Below the pieces are notes generated by a model. The model saw only the letters and a program-made list of their open reading frames with translations. It had not been told where the DNA came from and did not search any database. A DNA stretch of 56,002 nucleotides, taken from positions 1-56,002 of the forward strand of contig JAYEND010000024.1 of assembly GCA_034721895.1 (NCBI GenBank), in the 5' to 3' direction. Shown piece by piece: positions 1-8,729 of the stretch (within the stretch, counting starts at the first letter, position 1; each line of letters opens with the position of its first letter). The position numbers and the translations under genes were made by a program. The stretch comes from SZUA-451 sp034721895 (lineage in GTDB: Bacteria; Campylobacterota; Campylobacteria; Campylobacterales; Sulfurovaceae).

Positions 1-973
1 GAAAAATAAAATAATTCAAGTCATTATCGTCTGCATCAACGTATTGATAAGCTTTACTATATTTAGCAGGGGCTTTTTTAAGTAGTTTACTAATAGAAAT
101 ATATTCAAAGTAATCATAGCCATTTTTTAACATGGACCAATAAAACAGTGCTCTTGCTGTCCGACCATTTCCGTCTGAGAATGGGTGAATATACCCTATC
201 ATAAAATGTAAAATAATTGCCTTTATCACAGGATGAATAAAGTCTATACCTTCATGTTTAGTATTCGAGAAAACACATAGAGCATTCATTCTATCTATTG
301 TCTCTTCATGTATTGGAGGTTGGAACAGTATATTGTTATCTCTATCAGCAATATAAATTTCATCATCTATTCTAAATTTTCCAAGCACAACATCATTATG
401 GCTAGTATTCATTGTAGCTATTTTATGAAAGCGTAAAATAATATCAATACTTAAATCTTCATCTTTTTCAACTTGAAGTTCTTTCATAAGCAGATAATTA
501 TTATAAATCATCTGTTCATCTTCAGTTTGAGGTTTTCTATTGGTTTTCAGCATCTCTTTTGCTACCCTTCTTGTAGTAGATGCACCCTCAAGCTGTGAAC
601 TGTTTATCGCCTCTTCAATAGTAAGCGAAGATAATAAATAGGCATTTCCTATAGAGTCACTTGGGACTAAACCTACTCTTGAAAACTCCATCATCTGATA
701 AAGTCTTGCTTGTAATATCTCTGGTATCGAATAATTAAAAAAATGATTATTTTTATCTTGAAGACGTAATAGTTTTCTACCATTCATTCTTGCCGATTTT
801 ACTGTATACCATGCTATTAATGGATCATCATCCTTTTTGACTCTCCATTTAAAATCTTCCCAATAAAGATACCTACCTTTATCATCTACTTCTTTATAGT
901 CAAAATAATACTTAGCATAGCCTGTTAATACTATCCAAGCTTTATATGCCCTTTCTTCTTGATTAATAGACAT
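1..973 (-). CDS. Fic family protein (probable AMP-transferase), 3' end cut by window edge
   Basis: Reading from ATG at 973 the frame stays open to base 1, giving about 324 residues of a protein truncated by the window. The Fic core motif HPFSDGNGRTAR lies near residues 263-274, matching HxFx(D/E)GNGRxxR, whose histidine catalyses transfer of AMP or a related nucleotide moiety to target hydroxyl groups. An upstream SSQLEG stretch near residues 125-130 fits the (S/T)xxxE(G/N) inhibitory helix that blocks ATP binding, so this looks like a self-inhibited Fic with the inhibitory helix N-terminal to the core. The start is one base after the ligA stop, with GAGGG about 9 bases upstream inside ligA, so it is probably co-translated with ligA. 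The sequence is clearly more AT-rich than ligA and the neighbours, suggesting acquisition. The target is unknown. Confidence 0.88.
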   Translation of the reverse strand, partial: MSINQEERAYKAWIVLTGYAKYYFDYKEVDDKGRYLYWEDFKWRVKKDDDPLIAWYTVKSARMNGRKLLRLQDKNNHFFNYSIPEILQARLYQMMEFSRVGLVPSDSIGNAYLLSSLTIEEAINSSQLEGASTTRRVAKEMLKTNRKPQTEDEQMIYNNYLLMKELQVEKDEDLSIDIILRFHKIATMNTSHNDVVLGKFRIDDEIYIADRDNNILFQPPIHEETIDRMNALCVFSNTKHEGIDFIHPVIKAIILHFMIGYIHPFSDGNGRTARALFYWSMLKNGYDYFEYISISKLLKKAPAKYSKAYQYVDADDNDLNYFIF

Positions 974-974
974 A

Positions 975-2921
975 CTAAAGCATCCCTCTCATCTCATCCT
1001 CAGTAAGCGTACTCACACCCAAACTCTCAGCCTTTTTCAACTTAGACCCAGCATCATCTCCATACACAACAAAGTCCGTTTTTTTACTCACTGAACCACT
1101 CACTTTTGCGCCTAATTTTTCCAACATCTCTTTGACTACACTGCGGCTTACAGACATAGAACCTGTCAATACTACTGTTTTGTCTTTAAAAGGGTTGTCC
1201 GCGGCCTCAATCTTCTCTTCAACTGTAGGTCCAATCGTCTCAAAGAGTTGCAAAACAAAGTCATGGTTGACACGCATAAATTCCAAGAGTGAATTTGCCA
1301 TCTCTTCACCGATACCATCGATCGCCACAACCTCATCAAATGTTACGTCAACGATTCCCAAGCCAAACTTCTGAGCCAATGCCTTGCTCGCCACTTCACC
1401 AATATGTTCGATCCCCATCGCAGAGACAAGACGATAAAGCGGTGCTCCTTTGGTATCTTCTATAGCAGACAGAAGGTTATTGATCCTCCTCTCCTTGAAG
1501 CCCTCCAGATGTGTCAAATCCTCTGCTTTAATAAAATAAAGACCCAAAATATCTTTGATGATCTTCTCTTTGACCAGCAGTTCAACGATCTTGGAACCCA
1601 GTCCATCGATATTCATACACCCTTTTTTGGCAAAATGAATGATAGAGTTAGTGATCCGATCAGGGCAATGCAGGTTTTGGCACTTGATCAGCGTACCCTC
1701 ATCCAAAAGCTCACTGTGGCAGGTGGGGCACTCTGTAGGACGATGCACCGGAATTTCACTGCCATCTCTGCGATCTGCCAGGACTTTGATGATCTTGGGG
1801 ATCACATCGCCGCTTCGGATGATGATGACAGAGTCCCCGATACGGATATCTTTACGCTCTATCTCATCAAAGTTATGCAGTGTAGCTCGATTGACTGTAA
1901 CACCTTCGATATTCACTGCTTCTACCTCTGCTACAGGCGTAACAACACCCGTACGCCCTACCTGAAGCGTAATACCCTCGATCCTGGTTACCTTTTCGAT
2001 AGCCGGGAACTTATAAGCACACATCCATTTTGGAAACTTCACCGTATAGCCGAGTTCTTCCTGTTTACTCACTTCGTCGACTTTGATCACCATCCCATCC
2101 ATCATCATCGGTATCTCATCACGCAGATCGATCAACTTCTGATAAAAGATTTCGATCTCTTCTATAGAATTACACTCCTGAGCATAAGGCGGTCTGAGAA
2201 ATCCAAAATCATAGACAAAATCCATCTTTTCTGACAGTCTTGGATACTCTAGTGCGTTCTCCCCTATCCCCCAAGGATAAAAAACCAATCTTCTTTTTGC
2301 CGTAATAGAAGAATCTAACTGTCTTAGACTTCCTGCAGCTGCATTACGAGGGTTGGCAAAGAGGCTCTCCCCTTCTTGCATTCGCTCTTCATTGATCTTC
2401 TCAAAATCATCCTTTCGGATCACCACTTCACCGCGTATCTCGATAAGTCCGGTATAGTCGATACTCAAAGGTATGGACCGGATCGTACGGACATTGTCAG
2501 TCACCTCTTCACCCACTACCCCGTCACCTCGCGTGATCGCACGAACCAATTTACCCTCATCATAAAGTAAATTCATACTGGCACCATCAAATTTTGGCTC
2601 ACAGAAGTACTCACTTTTACCTACATTTTTGTCTACCCGTGCGATCCACTCTTCGACCTCTTCATCGCTAAAGACATCTTCCATACTCCACATCCGCCTG
2701 ATATGCTTTGCTTTGGAAAATTCATCACGTACTATACCCCCTACACGTATAGTCGGTGAATCTTCTGCCACCTCAGCAGGATGCATCTCTTCATAAGTCA
2801 ACACTTCATGATAGAGCTTATCATACTCCTCATCAGATGCAACAGGGCTGTCCTCTACATAGTAGGCATATGCCCATTTTTTGAGGATTTGTACTTTTTC
2901 CCGGTACTGTTCTTGTGTCAT
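975..2921 (-). CDS. ligA: NAD-dependent DNA ligase LigA
   Basis: The 648-residue length is normal for LigA, which seals nicks in DNA during replication and repair using NAD as the adenylate donor. The adenylation motif KFDG is seen with Lys at residue 110, preceded by the expected N-terminal Ia domain with its YY and DxEYD patterns. A four-cysteine zinc finger (CPTC...CQNLHCP) lies near residue 400, followed by a helix-hairpin-helix region and a C-terminal BRCT domain (about 575-648, starting PFKDKTVVLTGS). It is 9 bases downstream of folP in the rppH-to-fic operon. Nothing is missing from the catalytic set. Confidence 0.97.
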   Translation of the reverse strand: MTQEQYREKVQILKKWAYAYYVEDSPVASDEEYDKLYHEVLTYEEMHPAEVAEDSPTIRVGGIVRDEFSKAKHIRRMWSMEDVFSDEEVEEWIARVDKNVGKSEYFCEPKFDGASMNLLYDEGKLVRAITRGDGVVGEEVTDNVRTIRSIPLSIDYTGLIEIRGEVVIRKDDFEKINEERMQEGESLFANPRNAAAGSLRQLDSSITAKRRLVFYPWGIGENALEYPRLSEKMDFVYDFGFLRPPYAQECNSIEEIEIFYQKLIDLRDEIPMMMDGMVIKVDEVSKQEELGYTVKFPKWMCAYKFPAIEKVTRIEGITLQVGRTGVVTPVAEVEAVNIEGVTVNRATLHNFDEIERKDIRIGDSVIIIRSGDVIPKIIKVLADRRDGSEIPVHRPTECPTCHSELLDEGTLIKCQNLHCPDRITNSIIHFAKKGCMNIDGLGSKIVELLVKEKIIKDILGLYFIKAEDLTHLEGFKERRINNLLSAIEDTKGAPLYRLVSAMGIEHIGEVASKALAQKFGLGIVDVTFDEVVAIDGIGEEMANSLLEFMRVNHDFVLQLFETIGPTVEEKIEAADNPFKDKTVVLTGSMSVSRSVVKEMLEKLGAKVSGSVSKKTDFVVYGDDAGSKLKKAESLGVSTLTEDEMRGML

Positions 2922-2930
2922 TTTTTCACT

Positions 2931-4073
2931 TTATTGATTTAATGCTTGCCAAACTTTGAGTACTTGCCGATGCTCCACCACATCATGACACCGCACGATC
3001 GAAGCACCATTCTCCACCGCCTTGAGATGGATTGCCAAAGTTCCAGGGAGGCGTTCTTGTGTCGATGCGGGGATGATCTTGTCGATCATAGATTTTCGAC
3101 TGGCTCCGATGAGGATTTCACAACTAAATTTCCTGAAATGTGAGAGGTTTTTGATAAGTGTGAGATTATGCTCAAGGGTTTTACCAAAACCTATCCCGAC
3201 ATCTAAAATAATTTTATCCCGGCCAAGCCCCAAGGCTTCGCATTTGGCAATACGTTCTTCAAAAAAACGACTGACTTCTACCATCACGTCACTATAATGC
3301 GGGTTTTGCTGCATCGTCTGCGGAGTACCCTGCATATGCATGATACAGAGCTTCGCTTGATATTCAACTGCCAGTTTTATCACTTCATCATTTGAGCCGC
3401 CGGTAATATCATTGACCAGCCCAAAACCACTCTGCAGTGCATAGGCGATCACTTCCGGCGTGTAACTGTCTATGCTAAATGTAGCTTCCTCATAGAGTTT
3501 TTCACTTTTGACAGCATCGCAGATCGGTTTGATACGCTTCAACTCCTCATCGGCACTTACCATCTCTGCTCCCGGGCGGCTGGAGACTGCACCTATATCG
3601 ATGATAGAAGCACCTTCTCTGATCATCTTTTGGATCTGGGCTACCGCATCTTCTGCCATCAATCTGCTACCGGCATAAAAACTGTCATCATTGGCATTGA
3701 TGACACCCATGATCTGTATAGGATAATTTTTTTCAGTAAGGGATTGCTTCAACTCTTTAGCCACCGCCTTGAGCCCAAAAGGCTGAGCCAATTCTTTTCG
3801 GGAAAGGATCTCGATATGCTTCTTTGTACCGATGAGAATACAGTCATATTCACTCTTTTCACAAGTAATCACCCCGCCAGGAACTGCCAGATCAGCTCCG
3901 ATACTCAGGGCATCCTGTTTGAGAATATTGGCAGCCGGGGTACGAAGGTCTTTGAGATAAAAGGTTAAAAGTTCCATCTTTTTTGTCATAATACTGATAC
4001 CACCACTCTCTACACCAAGGGCTTTAAGAGCTTCTTTTTTATCTAGAATAGTTCCTAGCCGATAGACATTCAT
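2931..4073 (-). CDS. folP: Dihydropteroate synthase FolP
   Basis: FolP joins 4-aminobenzoate to the pterin pyrophosphate in folate synthesis. The TIM-barrel core starts around residue 120 with MGVINANDDSF, the local form of the usual MGVLNVTPDSF, followed by GASIIDIGAVSSRPGA, NDITGG, IMHMQGTP, DVGIGFGK and GASRKS. At 380 residues it is about 100 longer than typical FolP because of an N-terminal extension of unknown role, a form also known from other Campylobacterota. The gene sits between holB and ligA in the same operon and order as in Helicobacter. RBS-like AAAGGA lies upstream of the ATG at 4073. Confidence 0.95.
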   Translation of the reverse strand: MNVYRLGTILDKKEALKALGVESGGISIMTKKMELLTFYLKDLRTPAANILKQDALSIGADLAVPGGVITCEKSEYDCILIGTKKHIEILSRKELAQPFGLKAVAKELKQSLTEKNYPIQIMGVINANDDSFYAGSRLMAEDAVAQIQKMIREGASIIDIGAVSSRPGAEMVSADEELKRIKPICDAVKSEKLYEEATFSIDSYTPEVIAYALQSGFGLVNDITGGSNDEVIKLAVEYQAKLCIMHMQGTPQTMQQNPHYSDVMVEVSRFFEERIAKCEALGLGRDKIILDVGIGFGKTLEHNLTLIKNLSHFRKFSCEILIGASRKSMIDKIIPASTQERLPGTLAIHLKAVENGASIVRCHDVVEHRQVLKVWQALNQ

Positions 4074-4090
4074 ACTATATATCCTTTTTA

Positions 4091-4118
4091 CTGCTCACCG
4101 TTACTTGTTAGCTGCTCA
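4091..4118. repeat. Possible decayed 7-bp repeat array between folP and holB
   Basis: Two exact copies of CTGCTCA start at 4091 and 4112, 21 bases (three 7-base units) apart, with two diverged 7-base units between them. The same heptamer occurs five times in tandem in the rnr leader (38121-38155). The array ends 3 bases short of the holB stop codon (4122-4124, minus strand). No hairpin like those at the better-preserved arrays is evident, so the kinship is tentative. Confidence 0.35.
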
Positions 4119-4121
4119 ATC

Positions 4122-4817
4122 TCATCGTTTCTTTTTTGCTAAAAGTTTCAACAACAATGTCATTAGGACAAACTGTGGCGGTGATCCTACATCCAATGCC
4201 TTGAAAGCATTCTGAAAAAGCTGCAGCGTTTTTTCGTCAAGATCAAATTGCTGTGACTTCATTGCTTCTGTACTGATCTTCTCGACGAGAGATTTGGCAA
4301 CAGCTTTGTCCATAAGACGTTTATGGTTTTGGATAAAAGCATAAACTGATGTCAAATCAAGCTGCTTCATATCCAGTTCAAAGACTTCCGCCTCCCGTGT
4401 CTCACGAACTACAGATATAGGAAGTCTGGATCGTATCGTCGGCAAGACTGTTGCCTTGGAAAGGGTGATCAAAATAAAAGAGACGCGAGCAGGAGGCTCT
4501 TCGATCACTTTAAGCAATTTGTTTTGAATTGTGCTGGAAAACTCATTGGCGACCAGGATGATCACTGTCTCCACTTCACTTGACATATAGGCTTTTTCAA
4601 TTGCCAACTTGGCATCTTCAACAAGGAATGTTTTCTTCTCTGTAATGATAACCATACATTCATCCGGGCGAAGGGCTTCAGAACAATTGATCATCCCCTC
4701 CATCTGTAAAGTAGCAATGATGACGATACGTTCATCTGTACGGCTGTCTATCAGCAGCTTGATCGTCTTCTCTATTTGCGATGCAATGATGACCTGACTG
4801 GTTAAGGCTAATCTCAT
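4122..4817 (-). CDS. holB: DNA polymerase III delta-prime subunit (short form)
   Basis: This 231-residue protein is a reduced clamp-loader delta-prime subunit. The ITEKKTFLVEDAKLAIEKAY segment matches the delta-prime region that normally reads as the strand-helix after Walker A, and NKLLKVIEEPPARVSFIL with a following SRLP fits the sensor-1/SRC region of clamp-loader AAA proteins. The P-loop and zinc module of longer HolB proteins are absent, as in Helicobacter. Its start overlaps the hobA stop by 4 bases, implying translational coupling. Gene order hobA-holB-folP supports the call. Confidence 0.85.
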   Translation of the reverse strand: MRLALTSQVIIASQIEKTIKLLIDSRTDERIVIIATLQMEGMINCSEALRPDECMVIITEKKTFLVEDAKLAIEKAYMSSEVETVIILVANEFSSTIQNKLLKVIEEPPARVSFILITLSKATVLPTIRSRLPISVVRETREAEVFELDMKQLDLTSVYAFIQNHKRLMDKAVAKSLVEKISTEAMKSQQFDLDEKTLQLFQNAFKALDVGSPPQFVLMTLLLKLLAKKKR

Positions 4818-5362
4818 ATTTCCAAATCTAAATCGCCAAAGAGTGCAGCGTCAATAGTCAGATCAAAAAGCTTATAGAGTTGAAGCAGCTTAATATCCCT
4901 CAAATCATCACTGCCGCGAAGAGCAAAACTGTTTTGGACCTGCTCATCAATCACCCAGAGAAAGTTTTCATCATTGCGATAGACCAGTTTGGTATGGGGA
5001 TGGTCTCCCTTCCCGACATACCAGATAAAATATCCGTTTGGAAAAGAGATATCCAGCATATCCTCAAGCAGTTCGATCTCCTTAGTGGAAATAACGGTTG
5101 TGAGATTCGGAAAAATAGTTATCAGGGGATAGATGGAGAGGAATGGCCTATTGCTCTGAAGTGAGTTGATCTTGGTAGTGACATATTTTCCGAACCATCG
5201 ATTTTCATCATCCGTTAACAGTAGAACTGTTTGCCCCTCCAGTATTTTGGAGACAGCACTCTTGGCCAGGGGAGCCCAGTCATAACGGTACTCTTCCATC
5301 CAGCTGAAACCTGATTCTTCCCTGCGAATCGTTTCCAGTGTCCAGTTCAGAAGTTTTTGCAT
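4814..5362 (-). CDS. hobA: HobA, DnaA initiator-associating protein
   Basis: The 182-residue product resembles HobA, the Campylobacterota-specific tetrameric protein that binds DnaA domain I and promotes orisome assembly (functional counterpart of DiaA). It starts MQKLLNWTLETIRREESGFSWMEE and carries the typical LLTDDENRWFGKYVTTKIN and RPFLSIYPL segments. It lies directly after lysC (5-base gap) and overlaps holB, the same neighbourhood as in Helicobacter. Its presence is the strongest single taxonomic marker in the window. Confidence 0.9.
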   Translation of the reverse strand: MQKLLNWTLETIRREESGFSWMEEYRYDWAPLAKSAVSKILEGQTVLLLTDDENRWFGKYVTTKINSLQSNRPFLSIYPLITIFPNLTTVISTKEIELLEDMLDISFPNGYFIWYVGKGDHPHTKLVYRNDENFLWVIDEQVQNSFALRGSDDLRDIKLLQLYKLFDLTIDAALFGDLDLEI

Positions 5363-5367
5363 CTTCT

Positions 5368-6573
5368 TTATTTGTCCAGTTCGTAGGCATCGTGCAGTGT
5401 ACGGACTGCCAACTCTCCATACTTTTCATCGATGATCATTGAAACTTTGATCTCACTCGTACTGATCATTTCGATGTTGATATTATTCTCTGCCATAGTA
5501 GAGAATGCCTTCGCGGCCACACCGCTGTGAGACTTCATCCCCACACCGACAACAGAGACTTTGCAGACATTTTCATCAAAATCCATACCGCCTATATCAT
5601 GGCCGAAACCACCTATGACACTCTTGGCTCTTTCAAGCTCACTCGCAGGTATGGTAAAACCCAGGTTGGTCGTTCCATCTGTACTTGCATTCTGGATGAT
5701 CATATCTACATTGATCTGTTCTTGCGCCAATATACTGAATATCTCCGCTGCGATACCGGGCCTATCTACTACCTGCCGCAATGTCACTCTCGCCTGATTT
5801 TTATCCAAAGCGATTCCGCTTACCAATACTTCTTCCATCTCTTCACTCTCCTTTGCGATTACCGTTCCTTCATCCTCTGAAAAACTGCTCTTTGCCACGA
5901 TCTTGACACTTAATTTTTTAGCCAATTCAACAGAACGGCTCTGCAGGACTTTGGCTCCCAGACTTGCCAGCTCCAGCATCTCATCATAAGAGATAAAATC
6001 CATCTTTTTGGCTTTGGGTTCGATCCTTGGATCTGTCGTATAAACCCCATCGACATCGCTGTAGATTTCACAGGTATCTGCATTCAATGCACCGGCAATA
6101 GCCACAGCAGAAAGATCTGAACCTCCCCGTCCGAGTGTTGTCACACGTCCCTCTTCATTGATCCCCTGGAAGCCGGCAACGATGACCACTCTGCCTCCAT
6201 CCAATTCTCTGTGCAATGCCATTGTGTCGATCGATTCAATACGGGCAAAGGTATGGCTGTTGTCCGTTTTGATCCCTGCCTGCCGGCCAGTCATCGCTAT
6301 GGTATCCACTCCCATCTCCTGCAATGCGATTGCCAGCAGTGCTGCCGTCACACGCTCACCGGAACTGAGCAGCATATCCATCTCACGTTTGGATGGAGTT
6401 TTGCTGAAATGATTGGCATATTCGATCAGTTTATTGGTCTCTCCACTCATGGCTGAAACAACAATGACAAGATCATTTCCATCTTTTCTGGCTTTGGCAA
6501 CACGGTTGGCAACATTTTCAATACGGTCCAAACCCCCGACACTGGTTCCTCCATACTTGTGTACGATCAACAT
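5368..6573 (-). CDS. lysC: Aspartate kinase LysC
   Basis: LysC phosphorylates aspartate as the first step toward lysine, diaminopimelate, threonine and methionine. The N-terminal KYGGTSVG motif (residues 6-13), the SGERVTAALLA segment, GRGGSDLSAVAIA and EIYSDVDGVYTTDPR mark the amino-acid kinase fold. The C-terminal 150 residues form two ACT domains (for example ISILAQEQINVDMIIQNAS), so feedback control by lysine or threonine is expected. At 401 residues it matches the monofunctional beta-type enzymes. The start is immediately after the rppH stop. Confidence 0.96.
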   Translation of the reverse strand: MLIVHKYGGTSVGGLDRIENVANRVAKARKDGNDLVIVVSAMSGETNKLIEYANHFSKTPSKREMDMLLSSGERVTAALLAIALQEMGVDTIAMTGRQAGIKTDNSHTFARIESIDTMALHRELDGGRVVIVAGFQGINEEGRVTTLGRGGSDLSAVAIAGALNADTCEIYSDVDGVYTTDPRIEPKAKKMDFISYDEMLELASLGAKVLQSRSVELAKKLSVKIVAKSSFSEDEGTVIAKESEEMEEVLVSGIALDKNQARVTLRQVVDRPGIAAEIFSILAQEQINVDMIIQNASTDGTTNLGFTIPASELERAKSVIGGFGHDIGGMDFDENVCKVSVVGVGMKSHSGVAAKAFSTMAENNINIEMISTSEIKVSMIIDEKYGELAVRTLHDAYELDK

Positions 6574-7047
6574 TTAAATAAATCCTTCTTTTATAAAATA
6601 TCCAATCACCTGACGATAAATTCTCCGCTTAAAATAAGCCACTCTTTTAAATAACTCTTCATATGCTACAAACTGATACTCTTCAAACTCCGGGATATCA
6701 TAAGCATGCAGATTGATTTGTGCGCCCTCTTTGAGACGGACCAAAAAATATTTCTGAGTCTGCCCCCTGAAAGGATACATCTTTTTTGAAATGACATTAG
6801 GGAAGTCATAAGCGATCCATTCGGGAAATTCGGAAAGGATCTCTACATCGTTACAGCCGATCTCCTCAAGCAATTCCCTCATCAGAGCCTCTTCTGGACT
6901 CTCCCCCTCATCAATTCCCCCTTGGGGAAACTGCCATGCATTTTTAACATCACTTCTGTGTGCAATAAAAAATTCGCACTTTTCCGGATATTTCGAAGAG
7001 AGTATAACAGCTGAAACATTCGGGCGGTATCCCATCTCTTTCTGCAT
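6574..7047 (-). CDS. rppH: RNA pyrophosphohydrolase (Nudix) RppH
   Basis: The protein contains a complete Nudix box, GGIDEGESPEEALMRELLEE, around residues 42-61, preceded by WQFPQ as in RppH/NudH. This family removes pyrophosphate from the 5' end of mRNA and starts mRNA decay, and also cleaves dinucleoside polyphosphates. At 157 residues it has the usual length. It is the first gene of the operon that runs through lysC, hobA, holB, folP and ligA; its promoter must lie in the 115-base divergent region shared with hemW. Confidence 0.94.
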   Translation of the reverse strand: MQKEMGYRPNVSAVILSSKYPEKCEFFIAHRSDVKNAWQFPQGGIDEGESPEEALMRELLEEIGCNDVEILSEFPEWIAYDFPNVISKKMYPFRGQTQKYFLVRLKEGAQINLHAYDIPEFEEYQFVAYEELFKRVAYFKRRIYRQVIGYFIKEGFI

Positions 7048-7059
7048 TTCTTACTCTTC

Positions 7060-7079
7060 TCTATAAGAGTACTTATAGA
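7060..7079. promoter_or_regulatory. Inverted repeat in the rppH/hemW divergent promoter region
   Basis: TCTATAAG-AGTA-CTTATAGA is a perfect 8-bp inverted repeat 13 bases upstream of the rppH start. On the minus strand one arm reads TATAAG and could be the rppH -10 box, so the palindrome may be an operator or a 5' stem-loop in the rppH transcript. No repressor is indicated nearby. Confidence 0.4.
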
Positions 7080-7162
7080 AAATCCAAGTACCCTTATGTT
7101 ATATTTCTGAAAAATATTTTATCCAAAATGGGTTTATAACCATTTGAAACGAGTATTAAAAA

Positions 7163-8218
7163 GTGCTTCTGTATCTGCATATTCCCTATTGCGACTCCAA
7201 ATGCCACTATTGCAGCTTTAATTCCTATGTTGATAAGTTCGATACGCGCAAAGCTTATATGAGGGCACTTCACAGACAGATAGAATTTGAATTGAAACGA
7301 TTTAAAGTGCAGACTGCATCACTGGACACCCTTTTTATTGGCGGGGGAACACCATCCACTGTCATCCCTGAACTCTATACACCGATCTTCAAACTGCTGC
7401 AGCCCTATCTTAAAGAAGATGCGGAAATTACTACAGAGGCCAACCCCAACTCCGCAAGCCGACAATGGCTTCAGGGAATGAGAGAATTGGGGGTCAACCG
7501 GGTCAGCTTTGGAGTCCAGAGTTTCAATAAAACCAAACTCAAAGCCCTGAACCGGGCTCACACTCCGAAGGATGCAGTCAAAGCTATCCGTACCGCAAAA
7601 GAACTGGGCTTTGAACACCTTTCACTCGATTTGATCTATAACTATCAGGGTGACACATCAGAACTGCTTATATCTGATATCGAGCAGGCTTTCTCTCTTC
7701 CTGTCGACCATATTTCAGCCTATGAACTGACAATCGAAAATCAGACCCTGTTTGCACAAACTCCGGAGGTAAAGCAGGAAGATGATGATCTCTCCCTCTT
7801 TGTTGCCAGGGAGATCAAAAGAAGAGGTTTTGACCACTATGAAATATCCAATTTCGGAAGTTACCAGAGCAGACACAACAAAGGCTACTGGGAACTGGAA
7901 GAGTACATCGGCGCTGGTGCCGGTGCCGTCGGATTCAGGGATGGTACACGGTATTATCCCCAAACTGATATCGATAGATACATTTTGAACCCACTCAAGA
8001 TCACCGAAGAAAAGCTCACTCATGAAGATATCCTGACAGAGAAAATATTTCTAGGGCTTCGCAGCATTATTGGCGTAGAGAAGCGGATTCTTTCACTGAA
8101 AATGCAGGAGAATGCTGACTATTTGGTCTTAAAAGACAAACTGATATTTGATGGAACAACCTACCATAACCCTGACTTCTTTCTTGCGGATGAAATCACC
8201 CTTTATCTTCTCGATTAA
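7163..8218 (+). CDS. hemW: HemW-like radical SAM heme chaperone
   Basis: The protein opens HIPYCDSKCHYC, the CxxxCxxC cluster that binds the radical SAM 4Fe-4S centre, with the extra cysteine typical of the HemN/HemW group. GGGTPS and ITTEANPNS follow in the expected order. The HNKGYW motif near residue 230 matches the HNxxYW signature of HemW, which separates it from true coproporphyrinogen dehydrogenase HemN; HemW binds heme and is thought to deliver it to respiratory enzymes. At 351 residues it is slightly short for the family. The start is GTG at 7163, chosen because the family N-terminus begins a few residues before the first cysteine; the RBS is weak. Confidence 0.88.
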   Translation: MLLYLHIPYCDSKCHYCSFNSYVDKFDTRKAYMRALHRQIEFELKRFKVQTASLDTLFIGGGTPSTVIPELYTPIFKLLQPYLKEDAEITTEANPNSASRQWLQGMRELGVNRVSFGVQSFNKTKLKALNRAHTPKDAVKAIRTAKELGFEHLSLDLIYNYQGDTSELLISDIEQAFSLPVDHISAYELTIENQTLFAQTPEVKQEDDDLSLFVAREIKRRGFDHYEISNFGSYQSRHNKGYWELEEYIGAGAGAVGFRDGTRYYPQTDIDRYILNPLKITEEKLTHEDILTEKIFLGLRSIIGVEKRILSLKMQENADYLVLKDKLIFDGTTYHNPDFFLADEITLYLLD

Positions 8219-8240
8219 ACACGCAATAACCTTTTTTTGC

Positions 8241-8246
8241 TAGAAT
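8241..8246 (+). promoter_or_regulatory. -10 box for tatB-tatC-queA
   Basis: TTTTTTTGCTAGAATAC upstream of tatB contains an extended -10 (TGC-TAGAAT) preceded by a T-tract, the usual promoter form in Campylobacterota. It lies 40 bases before the tatB ATG. Confidence 0.5.
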
Positions 8247-8285
8247 ACACAATAATTTATTCTCATTAAAAATAGAAGGTTTGCC

Positions 8286-8729
8286 ATGTTTGGTATGGGT
8301 TTTACTGAAATACTACTGATCGCCGTTATTGCCATTCTTTTTCTCGGACCTGACAAACTCCCTGATGCCATGGTAAAAGTTGCCAAATTTATGAAAAGTG
8401 TAAAAAAGGCAGTGGGTGATGCCAAAAACAGTCTCGAAGAGGAGATGAAGATCGCAGACCTTAAAGAAGAGGCACTCAGCTACAAAAAACAACTGGATGA
8501 CGCAACGGATGAACTCAAGGGATTCAAAAATGTGGGTATCAATCCTATGGATGACATCAATGATGCGATGAACAGCGCCAAGCAAAGCTTCTCGGAAGCA
8601 GCCTCTGAAGCAGAGCAGAATACGATCACCACTCAGGTTGAACCAAAAAGAGAAAAGGTCACCTTTGAAAAGAGAAGTGAAAGAACTGCCATGGCAGAGA
8701 AGCCTGAGAGCAAAGGCGGAGAAGCATAA
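8286..8729 (+). CDS. tatB: Twin-arginine translocase subunit TatB
   Basis: A single N-terminal membrane helix (GFTEILLIAVIAILFLGPDKLP) is followed by the FLGPDKLPD hinge and a long amphipathic and charged helix, the TatA/TatB architecture. The length of 147 residues and the overlap with tatC argue for TatB, which forms the substrate receptor with TatC for folded Tat cargo. The C-terminal 60 residues are low-complexity and acidic. tatA is not in this window. An AGAAGG RBS precedes the ATG. Confidence 0.92.
   Translation: MFGMGFTEILLIAVIAILFLGPDKLPDAMVKVAKFMKSVKKAVGDAKNSLEEEMKIADLKEEALSYKKQLDDATDELKGFKNVGINPMDDINDAMNSAKQSFSEAASEAEQNTITTQVEPKREKVTFEKRSERTAMAEKPESKGGEA

Noticed and set aside
1404..2234. 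Plus-strand open frame of 276 codons opposite ligA
   Set aside because: It is antisense to a gene with full LigA motifs, has no ribosome-binding site or recognisable domain, and similar antisense frames lie opposite most strong genes here.
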